From: Thermodesulfovibrio sp.
GTDB lineage: Bacteria; Nitrospirota; Thermodesulfovibrionia; Thermodesulfovibrionales; Thermodesulfovibrionaceae
DNA: 64,000 nt
Direction: 5' to 3'
Assembly (NCBI GenBank): GCA_025057595.1
Contig: JANXBK010000001.1
Location: 62,001-126,000, forward strand
The notes under the pieces are model-generated. The model had not been told where the DNA came from. It made no database searches and saw only the letters and a program-made list of their open reading frames with translations. The number at the start of each line of letters is the position of its first letter. Within the stretch, counting starts at the first letter, position 1. Positions 52,335-61,084 of this stretch are shown in pieces. The position numbers were made by a program, and so were the translations under genes.

Positions 52335-54047
52335 TTACTCTAAAGTATACTTTGTTTTAGCTAATAAGAAAAGTCTTTTCCAAAGTAATCTGTTTATTCC
52401 TACAACAATCATTGACATAAAACAAGTTGACGCAAGAAGAAGTGCGAAGTTTCCCGAAGCACTTGATGAGCTTATTAAGGCTCCGAGTCCCTTTGTCTGC
52501 ATTATTTGTCCTCCAAAAGAAACATACTCACTTACTATTGTAGCATTCCAAGCTCCTCCAGATGCAGTTATGAGCCCTGTGATAAGATAAGGAAATATTC
52601 CAGGAAGTATTAAAACTTTCCATTTTCTTAAGCCCTTTATTCCATATGCACGAGATATCTCAATTAGGTCTTTTGGTATAGATGAAGCTCCTGCAATAAT
52701 ATTAAACAGCAAATACCACTGAGTACCAAGAAGCATTAAGAATATTGCTCCAATATCAAGCCCTCCTCCAATTTTAATAAGAAAAAGTAAAATTACAGGA
52801 AATACTGCAGTGGCAGGCACACTTGCAGCGATTTGAATAATACCTTGCAGAAACTTTGCAGCTTTAGGATTAAGTCCGATATAAACGCCCACAGGTAAAG
52901 TCCAGCTTAATGCAATAATTAAAGCAGCAGAGACTCTAAGGAGAGAGTAAAAGGCTGCTTCCATTATTGTGATAATATCCCTTAGTTTTATTAATGAAAT
53001 AATAGATAAAGCATTTATAAAAGCCCATACTAACAGTGAAAAAATTATAAGTAAAATCAAAAAACCGACAAGTTTGCTTATTAAATTTAGCAAAGAGGAT
53101 TTAGTCAGGAAAACTTTACTGTAGCTAAGTTTTTCAATGTGGTAAATAAAAGTATTTATTAGATTTGTCAGTTTTCTAAGTAAAATAGAGCCTGTCAAAA
53201 TATTTAGGAAAAAAGACTCCCTTTCTTCCTCTGGAGGAATTGTCTCCATTCTAAATCTCTGAGACCAAACAATAAGGGGTCTCCAAATACATATATCAAG
53301 AATAATTATTAAAAGAATCATAGTTCCTAATCCATAGACTACATGCTCTATGCTTCCTAAGTTTGCAGCTGTCTGAATATAGGAGCCAAGCCCAGGAAGT
53401 CTGAAGTCTTTGTCTTCAAGAACAAACATCTCACAAGCCATAAGAAAAAACCACCCTCCAGCAACGCTCATCATACTGTTCCATATAAGCCCTATAGCAC
53501 TAAAAGGCAGATCAAGTTTAAGAAACTTTGAAAACTTACTTAGTTTAAATGTTTTTACTACTTCTTTCATCTCCTTTGGAATTGTGTTTATAGAGTGATA
53601 AAAACTAAAGGTCATATTCCAAACTTGACCTGTAAAAATTAAAAGTATACATGCTATCTCAAGACCTATTCTTTTACCTGGAAATAGAGCTATCATAGCC
53701 AGAACAACACCTGGAAGAAAAGAAAGTACTGGTATTGACTGAAGAATATCAAGTAGAGGAATCATTACCTTTTCATGATATTTAGTTCTTGAGGCAGTAT
53801 ACCCATACCAAATTGAAAAAATTAAGGATATTAGATAGGCTACAAAGATTCTAAAGAGAGACTGGATTGCATATTCAGGGATATTTTTTGGATTAAGATC
53901 TATTTGAATTGTTCTTGTATATGGTTCTGTCCATTGGGAAGCAATGTATATAATTAGAGAAAGAATACATAAAATAATTAAAAATACGCCTATGTCAATA
54001 GCTCTTACTCTGAATGTTTCAAAAGGAATAGATATAGGGATCTTCAC
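52335..54047 (-). CDS. Duplicated ABC transporter permease (anion type, COG4986-like)
   Basis: A 570-residue inner-membrane protein in which two BPD-type permease halves are fused. Each half has an EAA loop: PKEMKEVVKTFKLSKFSKFLKLDLP at about residue 165-190 (first) and PKDLIEISRAYGIKGLRKWKVLILP at about 450-475 (second). The start is GTG with GAGGTG upstream. Together with the downstream ATPase it makes a two-gene importer lacking a periplasmic binding protein in this window. The 101 bases upstream of the start are AT-rich and contain no clear terminator. Confidence 0.85.
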   Translation of the reverse strand: MKIPISIPFETFRVRAIDIGVFLIILCILSLIIYIASQWTEPYTRTIQIDLNPKNIPEYAIQSLFRIFVAYLISLIFSIWYGYTASRTKYHEKVMIPLLDILQSIPVLSFLPGVVLAMIALFPGKRIGLEIACILLIFTGQVWNMTFSFYHSINTIPKEMKEVVKTFKLSKFSKFLKLDLPFSAIGLIWNSMMSVAGGWFFLMACEMFVLEDKDFRLPGLGSYIQTAANLGSIEHVVYGLGTMILLIIILDICIWRPLIVWSQRFRMETIPPEEERESFFLNILTGSILLRKLTNLINTFIYHIEKLSYSKVFLTKSSLLNLISKLVGFLILLIIFSLLVWAFINALSIISLIKLRDIITIMEAAFYSLLRVSAALIIALSWTLPVGVYIGLNPKAAKFLQGIIQIAASVPATAVFPVILLFLIKIGGGLDIGAIFLMLLGTQWYLLFNIIAGASSIPKDLIEISRAYGIKGLRKWKVLILPGIFPYLITGLITASGGAWNATIVSEYVSFGGQIMQTKGLGALISSSSASGNFALLLASTCFMSMIVVGINRLLWKRLFLLAKTKYTLE

Positions 54048-54148
54048 AAAAACACCTCAAAAAAGAAATCTTAGAATTATAAAATCAATCTTTAAATCAT
54101 TGCCAGAAAATTTTACATAAAAAGTAAAATTTTTATAAAATTTTGTTT

Positions 54149-54274
54149 ATGATTATCATTAATTCTTACTGTTTTAGCTTTAGCCTCTATGAAAGAGAGA
54201 TATATGACCAGCCACAAGTAGAAAACTACTGTCAAGTTAAATGTGCTTTAACCTTGAGAATTAAGATGAGGTAG
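54149..54274 (+). CDS. Possible 41-residue small protein or leader peptide upstream of the histidine kinase
   Basis: An ATG at 54149 opens a 41-codon frame ending TAG at 54272-54274, four bases before the histidine kinase ATG. The product has three cysteines, two in a C-x3-C arrangement (NYCQVKC). No ribosome site precedes it, but a TATAAA/TAAAAT box lies 9-14 bases upstream, like the leaderless genes in this window. There is no family I recognise. It may be a real small ORF, a leader peptide, or chance. Confidence 0.3.
   Translation: MIIINSYCFSFSLYEREIYDQPQVENYCQVKCALTLRIKMR
54233..54256 (+). repeat. Imperfect hairpin just upstream of the histidine kinase
   Basis: CAAGTTAAA and TTTAACCTTG pair with one bulged C around a 5-base loop, 22 bases before the kinase start. 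It might affect expression of the kinase. Confidence 0.35.
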
Positions 54275-54278
54275 TAAA

Positions 54279-56786
54279 ATGAATCCTATTTTTGATAATA
54301 CATTAAATTTTTTAAGAGCATCTTTTTGGTTAATGTATTTAGTTGTTTTTTGGTATTTGTCTTTCTGGAGAAAAGAAGACTACTGGAATATATCTTTTAA
54401 GGTGAGATTTCATCATGTTTTAGGGCTTTTTCTTATTTTTTCTATTAATCTTCTATTTCTTTTAGGTTTTTTCCTTAAAGAGGCGCTTTATTTTTATGTA
54501 TCACTAATAAGTAGTTTTATTTGTTTAATTCTTTTTGTAGATTTTTATAAATACTTCAGAATAAAGTTTTATTATCTACTGTTGCCATTGCTCTTTGTTT
54601 TATTCTATAAATTTTTTGGTTTCAAAGTTGTTGTTTTTTTAAGTTTTTTAGTTTTAGCGATATTTTTTGCTAATCTTACTTTAACAAAAAAGCTCTCTTT
54701 CAATAAATTTATTAAAAAAATTTTCGTAGGTTTAAGCTTCCACTTTGTGTTTCTAGGTTTTTATGCTTTATACCCTAATATTTTTTTTAATTTTTTAGCT
54801 ACGGCATCGGTTTTTTACTGCCTATTGCTCTGTCTCAAGGAATTATATAGTGAAAGATTCAGAAACTCCCTAATTTATTTAGTAAGTTTTATCGGGGTTT
54901 TTGTAGTTCTAATATTATTTTGGCAAAAATATGTAGATTCAATCAAAAGCAGAGATGCTCATTATAAAGAAATAGTTCTTCATAGTATTTCCTCTGAAAT
55001 AAAAGATACGATTTTGCATTACAGTAATTTTATTAAAATTATTTCAGTCTCTAAAGAGTTAAAAGAGTATCTCAAAGAAGGCTACAATTTTCTAAGTGAT
55101 TATTTAACTTATCTTAATGCTACTCTTAACACAGAATTAATATTTTTTGTTGACAAAGAAGGAATTGTGAGAGCAGTTTCATCAAACTATAGAGCTTTTA
55201 AGCTAAACAAAAATGTAAAATTTAGAAAGTACTTTAGAGAAGCATCTGAAGGGAAAACTTCAGTTTTTATAGCAAGAGGTATTTACACTGGCAGAGAAGA
55301 TATAAGAGTTGCCACTCCTGTTTTTAACAAAAAAGAGATATTAGGAGTTTTAGTTTTTCAGTTTCCAGTAAGTTCAGATTTTATTAAATATGTTGAAGTT
55401 GAGAATGCCTTTTTAATGCATAAAACTGGATTTATTCTGATAGGAAGAGAGGATTTAAAAAACAGATCAATTTATAAGTTAAATGAAGAAGATTTGAGAA
55501 AGCTTTATTTTGAGCAGATAGCAGGAAATGACAGAATTTTAGAGACGAAATTTAAACAGTTAGATGATACACACTTTTTAGATGAGAGTGGCAAAAAGTT
55601 TTTTCTTGTTAAAACTTCCATTAATCCTGAGTGGTACTTAGGTAGTTTTATTGATCTTAATGTCTATGAGAGATATACTGCTTTATTTTTTGTAGCCTCT
55701 ATGTTTTTAACTTTTATAGCCCATAACTTTGCAGTGAGAAGCTTTGAAAGGATGAGAGAAAGATTACTTAAAACTTTAGAGGAGTTGGAAGAAAAAAGAA
55801 TCAGTCTTGACTCTATGGATACAGGAGTTTTGTATACAGACAAATTAGGAAAAATTAAATATGCAAATAAAGAAGCCCAGAAGCTTTTGGGTCTAAAAGA
55901 GGATTTAAAAGATAAGTTTTTAAGAGAAGTTTTATTTTTAAAAGAGCATGAGAACCCGGATTTTAAGATAATAAAAACTAACGATGAAGAGATCCCTGTA
56001 ATATATACAGAAAGTTCCCTTGTTGTCAAAGGATACTATTTTGGAGATGTGATAACAATTAAAGATGCCAGAGAGCTAATTCATAGGCAGGAGCTTCAGA
56101 GAAAAATTGAAAAATTAAATATTATAACAAAAATTTCTTCAGGCATAGTTCATGAGTTTAATAACTATTTAATGGTTATTACAGGAAATCTTTCAATTCT
56201 TAAAGAGATTTTAAAGGAAGAAAAATACAAAAAATATGTTGACACAATGCTTAATTCTACAAAAATAATGAGTGATGTTCTACAGGAGTTTGAAGCTCTA
56301 AGCTCTGATTTAGTATATAAAAAAGAGAAAATAAATATAGAGTCTATTTTGAGACAGACCTTAGATGTTGTACTCAGCGGAAGTAGAATAAACTACAGTG
56401 TTGAAAACTTCTCATTAAGTCAGATTTATGCAGATTCTCGTCAGATTTATAGAATTTTTCAAAACATAATACTTAATGCCAAACAAGCAATGAAAGATGA
56501 AGGAAGTATATCTGTAAAAATAGAAGAGATTTTAAACGAAGGACAAATATCAGAATTATCAAAAGGAAAATATATCTTAGTAAAAATAGAAGATACTGGT
56601 CCAGGAATACCAGAGGAGTATATTGATAGAATCTTTGAGCCCTTCTTTACCCTAAATAAGAAAGGACGGGGATTAGGATTAAGCATTGTTAAAAGTTTAA
56701 TAGAAAAACTAAATGGAAAAATCACAGTCGAAAGCAAGATAGGCATTGGTACAAAGTTTAACATTTATTTCCCTGTATCAGATTAA
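54279..56786 (+). CDS. Membrane sensor histidine kinase: multi-helix N-terminus, Cache-like sensor, PAS, HisKA and ATPase
   Basis: An 835-residue kinase. About eight hydrophobic helices occupy residues 10-218. A Cache-like extracytoplasmic sensor follows (about 220-465; LIFFVDKEGIVRAVSSN, ATPVFNKKEILGVLVFQ), with a ninth helix near 467-485. A PAS-like domain is at about 505-600. The dimerisation helix has phosphoacceptor His625 (GIVHEFNNYLMVITGN), and the ATPase has N-box NIILNAKQAM, G1 EDTGPGIPEEYIDRIFEPFFT, and G2 GRGLGLSIVKSLI. The HEFNN type resembles NtrB-like kinases. It has GAGGTAG as ribosome site. The tail overlaps a convergent receiver gene by nine bases, its likely partner. The signal is unknown. 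Confidence 0.88.
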   Translation: MNPIFDNTLNFLRASFWLMYLVVFWYLSFWRKEDYWNISFKVRFHHVLGLFLIFSINLLFLLGFFLKEALYFYVSLISSFICLILFVDFYKYFRIKFYYLLLPLLFVLFYKFFGFKVVVFLSFLVLAIFFANLTLTKKLSFNKFIKKIFVGLSFHFVFLGFYALYPNIFFNFLATASVFYCLLLCLKELYSERFRNSLIYLVSFIGVFVVLILFWQKYVDSIKSRDAHYKEIVLHSISSEIKDTILHYSNFIKIISVSKELKEYLKEGYNFLSDYLTYLNATLNTELIFFVDKEGIVRAVSSNYRAFKLNKNVKFRKYFREASEGKTSVFIARGIYTGREDIRVATPVFNKKEILGVLVFQFPVSSDFIKYVEVENAFLMHKTGFILIGREDLKNRSIYKLNEEDLRKLYFEQIAGNDRILETKFKQLDDTHFLDESGKKFFLVKTSINPEWYLGSFIDLNVYERYTALFFVASMFLTFIAHNFAVRSFERMRERLLKTLEELEEKRISLDSMDTGVLYTDKLGKIKYANKEAQKLLGLKEDLKDKFLREVLFLKEHENPDFKIIKTNDEEIPVIYTESSLVVKGYYFGDVITIKDARELIHRQELQRKIEKLNIITKISSGIVHEFNNYLMVITGNLSILKEILKEEKYKKYVDTMLNSTKIMSDVLQEFEALSSDLVYKKEKINIESILRQTLDVVLSGSRINYSVENFSLSQIYADSRQIYRIFQNIILNAKQAMKDEGSISVKIEEILNEGQISELSKGKYILVKIEDTGPGIPEEYIDRIFEPFFTLNKKGRGLGLSIVKSLIEKLNGKITVESKIGIGTKFNIYFPVSD

Positions 56787-57155
56787 TTTTAGACTTTGAA
56801 GTAGTCTTATTAATTCTTGGAGGGTATAGGGTTTTTTGAGTATATCTTTAAATCCTAAATTTTCATAATCTCTAAAAGCGTTATCGTTAGAGTAACCGCT
56901 TGAAATAACCGCAGTTATATCTGATTTAATTTTTTTTAATTCTTTCATTACTTCAAATCCGTGCATTCCTGGTAAAATTAAGTCAATAAAGACTAAATCA
57001 AAGGGTTCTTTTTTTGTTTCAGCCAAGATAAATTTTTCTATAGCTGTGTTACCATCCTCTGCTAAGGTGACTTCAAAACCCAAAAACTCAAGCATCTCTT
57101 TTAAGGTTTCTCTTACAAGTTCATTGTCTTCTATGATAAGTACTTTCTTTTTCAC
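56778..57155 (-). CDS. Single-domain response regulator (CheY-like)
   Basis: A 125-residue receiver with no output domain. The acidic pocket is in LIIEDNELV, phosphoacceptor Asp58 is in DLVFIDLILPGMHG, Ser/Thr in AVISSGYS, and Lys in ILKKPYTL. It starts with GTG six bases after an extended -10 box, without a ribosome site. It sits tail to tail with the 835-residue kinase and is likely its partner, perhaps in a phosphorelay. Confidence 0.9.
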   Translation of the reverse strand: MKKKVLIIEDNELVRETLKEMLEFLGFEVTLAEDGNTAIEKFILAETKKEPFDLVFIDLILPGMHGFEVMKELKKIKSDITAVISSGYSNDNAFRDYENLGFKDILKKPYTLQELIRLLQSLKLI

Positions 57156-57161
57156 AAAAAA

Positions 57162-57170
57162 ATTATATCA
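57162..57170 (-). promoter_or_regulatory. Extended -10 promoter of the response regulator gene (leaderless type)
   Basis: Minus-strand TGATATAAT ends six bases before the GTG at 57155. It is identical to the box in front of slp at 12137-12145. Confidence 0.55.
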
Positions 57171-57198
57171 CAGTTTTAGAGAGTTAAAAAAATTAGTA

Positions 57199-57207
57199 TG
57201 GTAAAAT
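57199..57207 (+). promoter_or_regulatory. Extended -10 promoter of the hemL operon
   Basis: TGGTAAAAT followed by AAAAAAA is an extended -10 element 30 bases before the hemL ATG, with no clear -35. It matches the word seen before parA and the VorB-like gene. Confidence 0.5.
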
Positions 57208-57236
57208 AAAAAAATTCAGATTTAAAGGAGGAGATA

Positions 57237-58520
57237 ATGAAATTAAAAAAATCTAAGAGATTTTATAAAAAAGCTTTATCTCTTATGCCTGCAGGTGTAA
57301 ACAGTCCTGTAAGGGCATTTAAGGCTGTTGGAGGAAATCCAATTTTTATTTCAAAGGGCAAAGGCTCTAAGATTTATGATATAGATGGCAACAAATATAT
57401 AGACTATGTTCTTTCATGGGGTCCGCTTATTTTAGGGCATGCTCATCCTTCTGTTGTTAAAGCTTTAAAAAAAGCAGTTGAGAGAGGAACAAGTTATGGA
57501 GCTCCGACTTTATTGGAGATAGAGCTTTCAGAGCTTATAAAGAAAGCAATTCCATCAATACAAAAAATAAGGATGGTTAACTCTGGAACAGAGGCAACTA
57601 TGTCTGCAATAAGAGTTGCGAGAGGATTTACAAAAAGAAACAAAGTTGTAAAGTTTGAAGGATGCTATCATGGACATGTGGATGGTTTACTTGTCTCTGC
57701 TGGCTCAGGAGGAGCTACATTCGGAATTCCTGACAGTCTTGGTGTGCCTCAATCTTATGTAGCAGAAACTATAGTTTTGCCCTTCAATGACTCAGAAACA
57801 TTTAAGAAGACTCTTAAGGAGCATTACAAAGATATAGCATGTGTTATTGTTGAGCCAGTGGTAGGAAATATGGGATGCATACTACCTAAGGAAGAGTTTT
57901 TAAAAGCCTTAAGGGAGGAAACTGAAAAATACGGTATTTTATTAATCTTTGATGAAGTTATGACAGGATTTAGACTTTGTTTTGGTGGAGCGCAAGATTA
58001 CTATGGTATAAAGCCAGATATTACATGTCTTGGCAAAGTCATTGGTGGTGGTCTTCCAGTGGGCGCTTATGGAGGAAAAGCAGAGATAATGTCTATGGTT
58101 GCACCAGAAGGTGGAGTTTATCAAGCGGGCACTCTTTCAGGAAATCCTATTGCTATGACAGCAGGCATAGAGACTTTACGAATTCTTTCAAAGCCAGGTA
58201 TATATAAAAAACTTGAGGAAAGAATGGTTCAACTTGAGGAAGGACTAAAAGATGTAGCTAAAAGGGCTCGAGCAAAAGTACAGTTTTATAGAGCAGGAAC
58301 TATGTTTTGTACATACTTTACTGAGACAGAAGTTATAAATGCAAAGACAGCGAGAAGCTCGGATACTGAAAAGTTTAAAAAGTTTTTCTGGCAGATGATT
58401 AAAAGAGGAGTTTACATTGCTCCTTCACAGTTTGAAGCTGGATTTATCTCTTTGGCTCACTCTGAGAAGGATATTGAAAAAACAATTAAGGCAGCCTTTG
58501 AGGCATTTAAGACATTATGA
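57237..58520 (+). CDS. hemL: Glutamate-1-semialdehyde 2,1-aminomutase HemL
   Basis: A 427-residue PLP enzyme forming 5-aminolevulinate from glutamate-1-semialdehyde for tetrapyrroles, including siroheme for DsrAB. Motifs: [58 protein letters not shown], and the PLP Lys in [17 protein letters not shown]. It has an AAAGGAGG ribosome site and heads an operon of six overlapping genes that ends with pgi. Confidence 0.96.
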   Translation: MKLKKSKRFYKKALSLMPAGVNSPVRAFKAVGGNPIFISKGKGSKIYDIDGNKYIDYVLSWGPLILGHAHPSVVKALKKAVERGTSYGAPTLLEIELSELIKKAIPSIQKIRMVNSGTEATMSAIRVARGFTKRNKVVKFEGCYHGHVDGLLVSAGSGGATFGIPDSLGVPQSYVAETIVLPFNDSETFKKTLKEHYKDIACVIVEPVVGNMGCILPKEEFLKALREETEKYGILLIFDEVMTGFRLCFGGAQDYYGIKPDITCLGKVIGGGLPVGAYGGKAEIMSMVAPEGGVYQAGTLSGNPIAMTAGIETLRILSKPGIYKKLEERMVQLEEGLKDVAKRARAKVQFYRAGTMFCTYFTETEVINAKTARSSDTEKFKKFFWQMIKRGVYIAPSQFEAGFISLAHSEKDIEKTIKAAFEAFKTL

Positions 58521-59041
58521 TTTTTTTTGATCCTTTAGAACAGGAGGAAAGGGCACAGACATACAGACTTTTTGCTTATCTTTTTTTGGATATTCCCGAT
58601 ACTGACTTAATTCAGGAGTTTGAAAATTATTCAGAGACAGAAATAAAAGACACTTATGAAGAGATATGCGATGATTTTATTTTTTTATTTACAGAGGGAA
58701 ATGTACCTAACTATGAAGCTTTTTACAGACAAGAGCTTTACAGTGGAATCCCTATAAATTTTTATCTTGATGACATTCAGCATTTTTATTGGACAGCAGG
58801 AGTAGCAGTTGATGAAGAGTTTGATTTACCTCCTGATCATATCTCAATGGAGCTTATCTTTATGAGTTATCTCATACAGCAAAGACTTATTGAGCTTCAG
58901 ATAGAGTTTTTAAAAAGACTTTGCGAATGGCTTCCTCTTTTCTGTGATACTTTGTATGAGAAAGCAAAAACTGATTTTTATAAAGAAGTTGCATATTCTC
59001 TTAAAGAATTTGTATTATCAGAGTGTGAGGATATATTATGA
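58517..59041 (+). CDS. TorD-family molybdoenzyme maturation chaperone
   Basis: A 174-residue all-helical protein with the TorD/DmsD-type segments [30 protein letters not shown], and [15 protein letters not shown]. These chaperones bind the Tat signal or core of a molybdopterin oxidoreductase until cofactor is inserted. No such enzyme is in this window. It overlaps hemL and the AtpZ-like gene by four bases each. Confidence 0.85.
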   Translation: MIFFDPLEQEERAQTYRLFAYLFLDIPDTDLIQEFENYSETEIKDTYEEICDDFIFLFTEGNVPNYEAFYRQELYSGIPINFYLDDIQHFYWTAGVAVDEEFDLPPDHISMELIFMSYLIQQRLIELQIEFLKRLCEWLPLFCDTLYEKAKTDFYKEVAYSLKEFVLSECEDIL

Positions 59042-59295
59042 GTGAAGAGGAAGGCTCAAAAAAATCCTTTTTTAAAGTTTTTATTGAAGCATCCGCCTTA
59101 GGAATTAATTTTGTTTTATGTGTTATTATAGGTATTGGATTAGGATATTTAGTTGATAAATTAGTTGGTTCATTTCCTACTTTTTCAATAATTTTTCTTG
59201 CAGCAGGTTTTGCTGCAGGCATAAGAGAGATCTTTAGATACTTAAAAAAAGTACACGGAAGTTATGGACAAGGAAGTAATAAAAAGGATAAATAA
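59038..59295 (+). CDS. AtpZ/AtpI-family ATP synthase-associated membrane protein
   Basis: An 85-residue protein with two membrane helices (about 18-38 and 46-66) and the conserved GIGLGYLVDKLVGSFPTFSIIFLAAGFAAGIREIFRYLKK pattern of AtpZ/AtpI proteins (segments only quoted here in part). These small proteins are encoded beside F-type ATP synthase genes and have been linked to Mg2+/Ca2+ transport or to c-ring assembly. Here they lie in a hemL-pgi operon with no other atp genes. It overlaps the next gene by 32 bases. Confidence 0.78.
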   Translation: MSEEEGSKKSFFKVFIEASALGINFVLCVIIGIGLGYLVDKLVGSFPTFSIIFLAAGFAAGIREIFRYLKKVHGSYGQGSNKKDK

Positions 59296-59629
59296 ATATA
59301 CTTTTATTCTACTTCCATTAATTGCTCTCTTAAGTTATTTAATATGGCAAAATAAAGTAGTAACCGTTAATGTTTTTTTAGGAGGTTTTATAAGCTGGCT
59401 CAGTCTTAGAGAGCTTTCTTGGGCAGTTAAAAAATTTTTTGGCACTCCAGTGTTTCAAATTGCAGTTATTGGATTAAGTTATCTCAAGTTAGGAGCTATT
59501 TTTCTGTTTTTATGGTTTATTGCAGCTCATGGATGGTTTAGTGTTAAAGGACTTTTAATAGGATTTTTAGTGATTCTTGTTGTATCTTTGAGAGAAGCCT
59601 ATTTGCATGCAAGGAGACAGCAGATTTGA
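59264..59629 (+). CDS. ATP synthase subunit I-like membrane protein
   Basis: A 121-residue protein with four predicted membrane helices (about 12-29, 33-50, 63-80, 88-108), in the pattern of ATP synthase subunit I (AtpI). This protein normally precedes atpB and assists the assembly of the c-ring. The subunits of the ATP synthase proper are not downstream. The assignment rests on topology, length and the AtpZ-like neighbour; similarity is modest. Confidence 0.6.
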   Translation: MDKEVIKRINKYTFILLPLIALLSYLIWQNKVVTVNVFLGGFISWLSLRELSWAVKKFFGTPVFQIAVIGLSYLKLGAIFLFLWFIAAHGWFSVKGLLIGFLVILVVSLREAYLHARRQQI

Positions 59630-59784
59630 GTTGGAGAGTTTATCTTTTACTTGCAGTAGCAGTTCTAATTATTATGGCTTTTAAATTAACAAAAGTTCTT
59701 GCAATCGTTATTTTTCTCTCTGTAGCCTTAGTTATTGTAATAGCCTATTTCTCTAAAAAAGGAGATAGAAGTGGTAAGGCTTGA
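59626..59784 (+). CDS. Small membrane protein, 52 residues, unassigned
   Basis: A TTG at 59626 overlaps the previous stop by four bases (TTGA), with AAGGAGA seven bases upstream, a good ribosome site. The frame encodes 52 residues with two hydrophobic helices: VYLLLAVAVLIIMAF at about 5-19 and VLAIVIFLSVALVIVIAYF at about 24-42, then a charged tail. It ends 14 bases inside pgi. I recognise no family. Tight coupling on both sides and the ribosome site support translation. Confidence 0.62.
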   Translation: MSWRVYLLLAVAVLIIMAFKLTKVLAIVIFLSVALVIVIAYFSKKGDRSGKA

Positions 59785-61084
59785 TTACTTAAATTTGACT
59801 TATAAAGAAATTGGAGAAGTTGGATTAGATATAAAGGATATAGAGATATTTGCAAAAAAGGCATATGAGATGATGCTTAAAAAGCCTTATAAAGAGCTTG
59901 ATTTTTTAAATTTACATAATCAAGATTTATTAAAAATTAAACAATTAAGTAGCAAAGCTAAAGATTATGATTACTTTATCATTCTTGGAATAGGTGGAAG
60001 TGCACTTGGTCCAAAAGTTATTTTAGAAGCATTAAGCCCCTTTCATAATTTAAGAAGAAAACCCAAAGTTTTTGTTTATGATAATGTTGATCCTGTAACA
60101 TTTAAGAATATTATTGAAATTGTTGATTTAAAAAGAACTCTTATAAATGTTATATCAAAATCAGGGACTACAGTAGAGACTCTTGCATCATTTCTGATTT
60201 TATGGAAGATGATAAGAGACAAAAAACTTAATGTAAGACAACATTTTGTTTTTACTACTGATCCTGAAAAGGGCAGTTTAAGAGTTTTGGCAAATGAATA
60301 CGGGATTCCAACATTAGAGATTCCAAAAAATATTGTTGGGAGATACTCTGTTTTAAGTCCTGTTGGAGTTTTTCTTGCTGAAATAATCGGGACAGAAAGT
60401 GAGAGTCTTCTTGAGGGTGCAAAAGATATCTCTGAGAAGGCGTTAAACGATGATTTATCTGAGAATTCTATGGCTATTTTTGCATCCTGTACTTATTTAA
60501 TGGATACAATGAAAGGAAGAAGAATTCTTGTTTTTTTACCCTACTCGGATAGGCTCAAATCTCTTTCTGAGTGGTTTTGTCAACTTTGGGCAGAGAGTCT
60601 GGGTAAAGAAGGTAAGGGGCCAACTCCTTATCCTTCCTTAGGTACAACGGATCAACATTCACAGTTACAACTATGGATGGAAGGTCCAGAAGACAAAGTA
60701 ATTTTATTTGTTTGTATAGAGAATCATAATAGTCAAGAAGAGATACCACAGGAGTTTCATAATATTGAGGGATTAAAATATCTTGGAGGACATACACTGA
60801 GTGAACTTATAAATATTGAGCAGCTTGCCACTGAGATGGCTTTAACAATGAGTAAAAAACCGAATTTTAAGCTTGTAATTCCTCGTCTTAATGCATACTA
60901 TCTTGGTCAGCTTTTTCAATTTCTTCAGATTTCTACTGCTATGACAGGATTTCTTTATAATGTGAATCCTTTTAATCAGCCTGGAGTTGAGCTTGGAAAA
61001 AGACTTACCTATGGAGCTATGGGAAGAAGAGGCTTTGAAGAGGAGGCTGAAAAGATAAAAAAATACTTACGGAGAAAGATTTAA
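59771..61084 (+). CDS. pgi: Glucose-6-phosphate isomerase
   Basis: A 437-residue sugar isomerase interconverting glucose 6-phosphate and fructose 6-phosphate. Motifs: ILGIGGSALGPKVILEAL, VISKSGTTVETLASFL, the active-site Glu/His region GTTDQHSQLQLWMEGP, and YGAMGRRG near the C-terminus. It belongs to the shorter bacterial type. The start is GTG with AAAGGAGA upstream. It ends the hemL operon and overlaps the convergent nuclease gene by 18 bases. Confidence 0.96.
   Translation: MVRLDYLNLTYKEIGEVGLDIKDIEIFAKKAYEMMLKKPYKELDFLNLHNQDLLKIKQLSSKAKDYDYFIILGIGGSALGPKVILEALSPFHNLRRKPKVFVYDNVDPVTFKNIIEIVDLKRTLINVISKSGTTVETLASFLILWKMIRDKKLNVRQHFVFTTDPEKGSLRVLANEYGIPTLEIPKNIVGRYSVLSPVGVFLAEIIGTESESLLEGAKDISEKALNDDLSENSMAIFASCTYLMDTMKGRRILVFLPYSDRLKSLSEWFCQLWAESLGKEGKGPTPYPSLGTTDQHSQLQLWMEGPEDKVILFVCIENHNSQEEIPQEFHNIEGLKYLGGHTLSELINIEQLATEMALTMSKKPNFKLVIPRLNAYYLGQLFQFLQISTAMTGFLYNVNPFNQPGVELGKRLTYGAMGRRGFEEEAEKIKKYLRRKI

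Noticed and set aside
54149..54159. Palindrome ATGATTATCAT resembling half of a Fur box
   Set aside because: It is an 11-base palindrome in very AT-rich DNA, does not match the 19-bp consensus, and overlaps a possible start codon. It is not strong enough to call.
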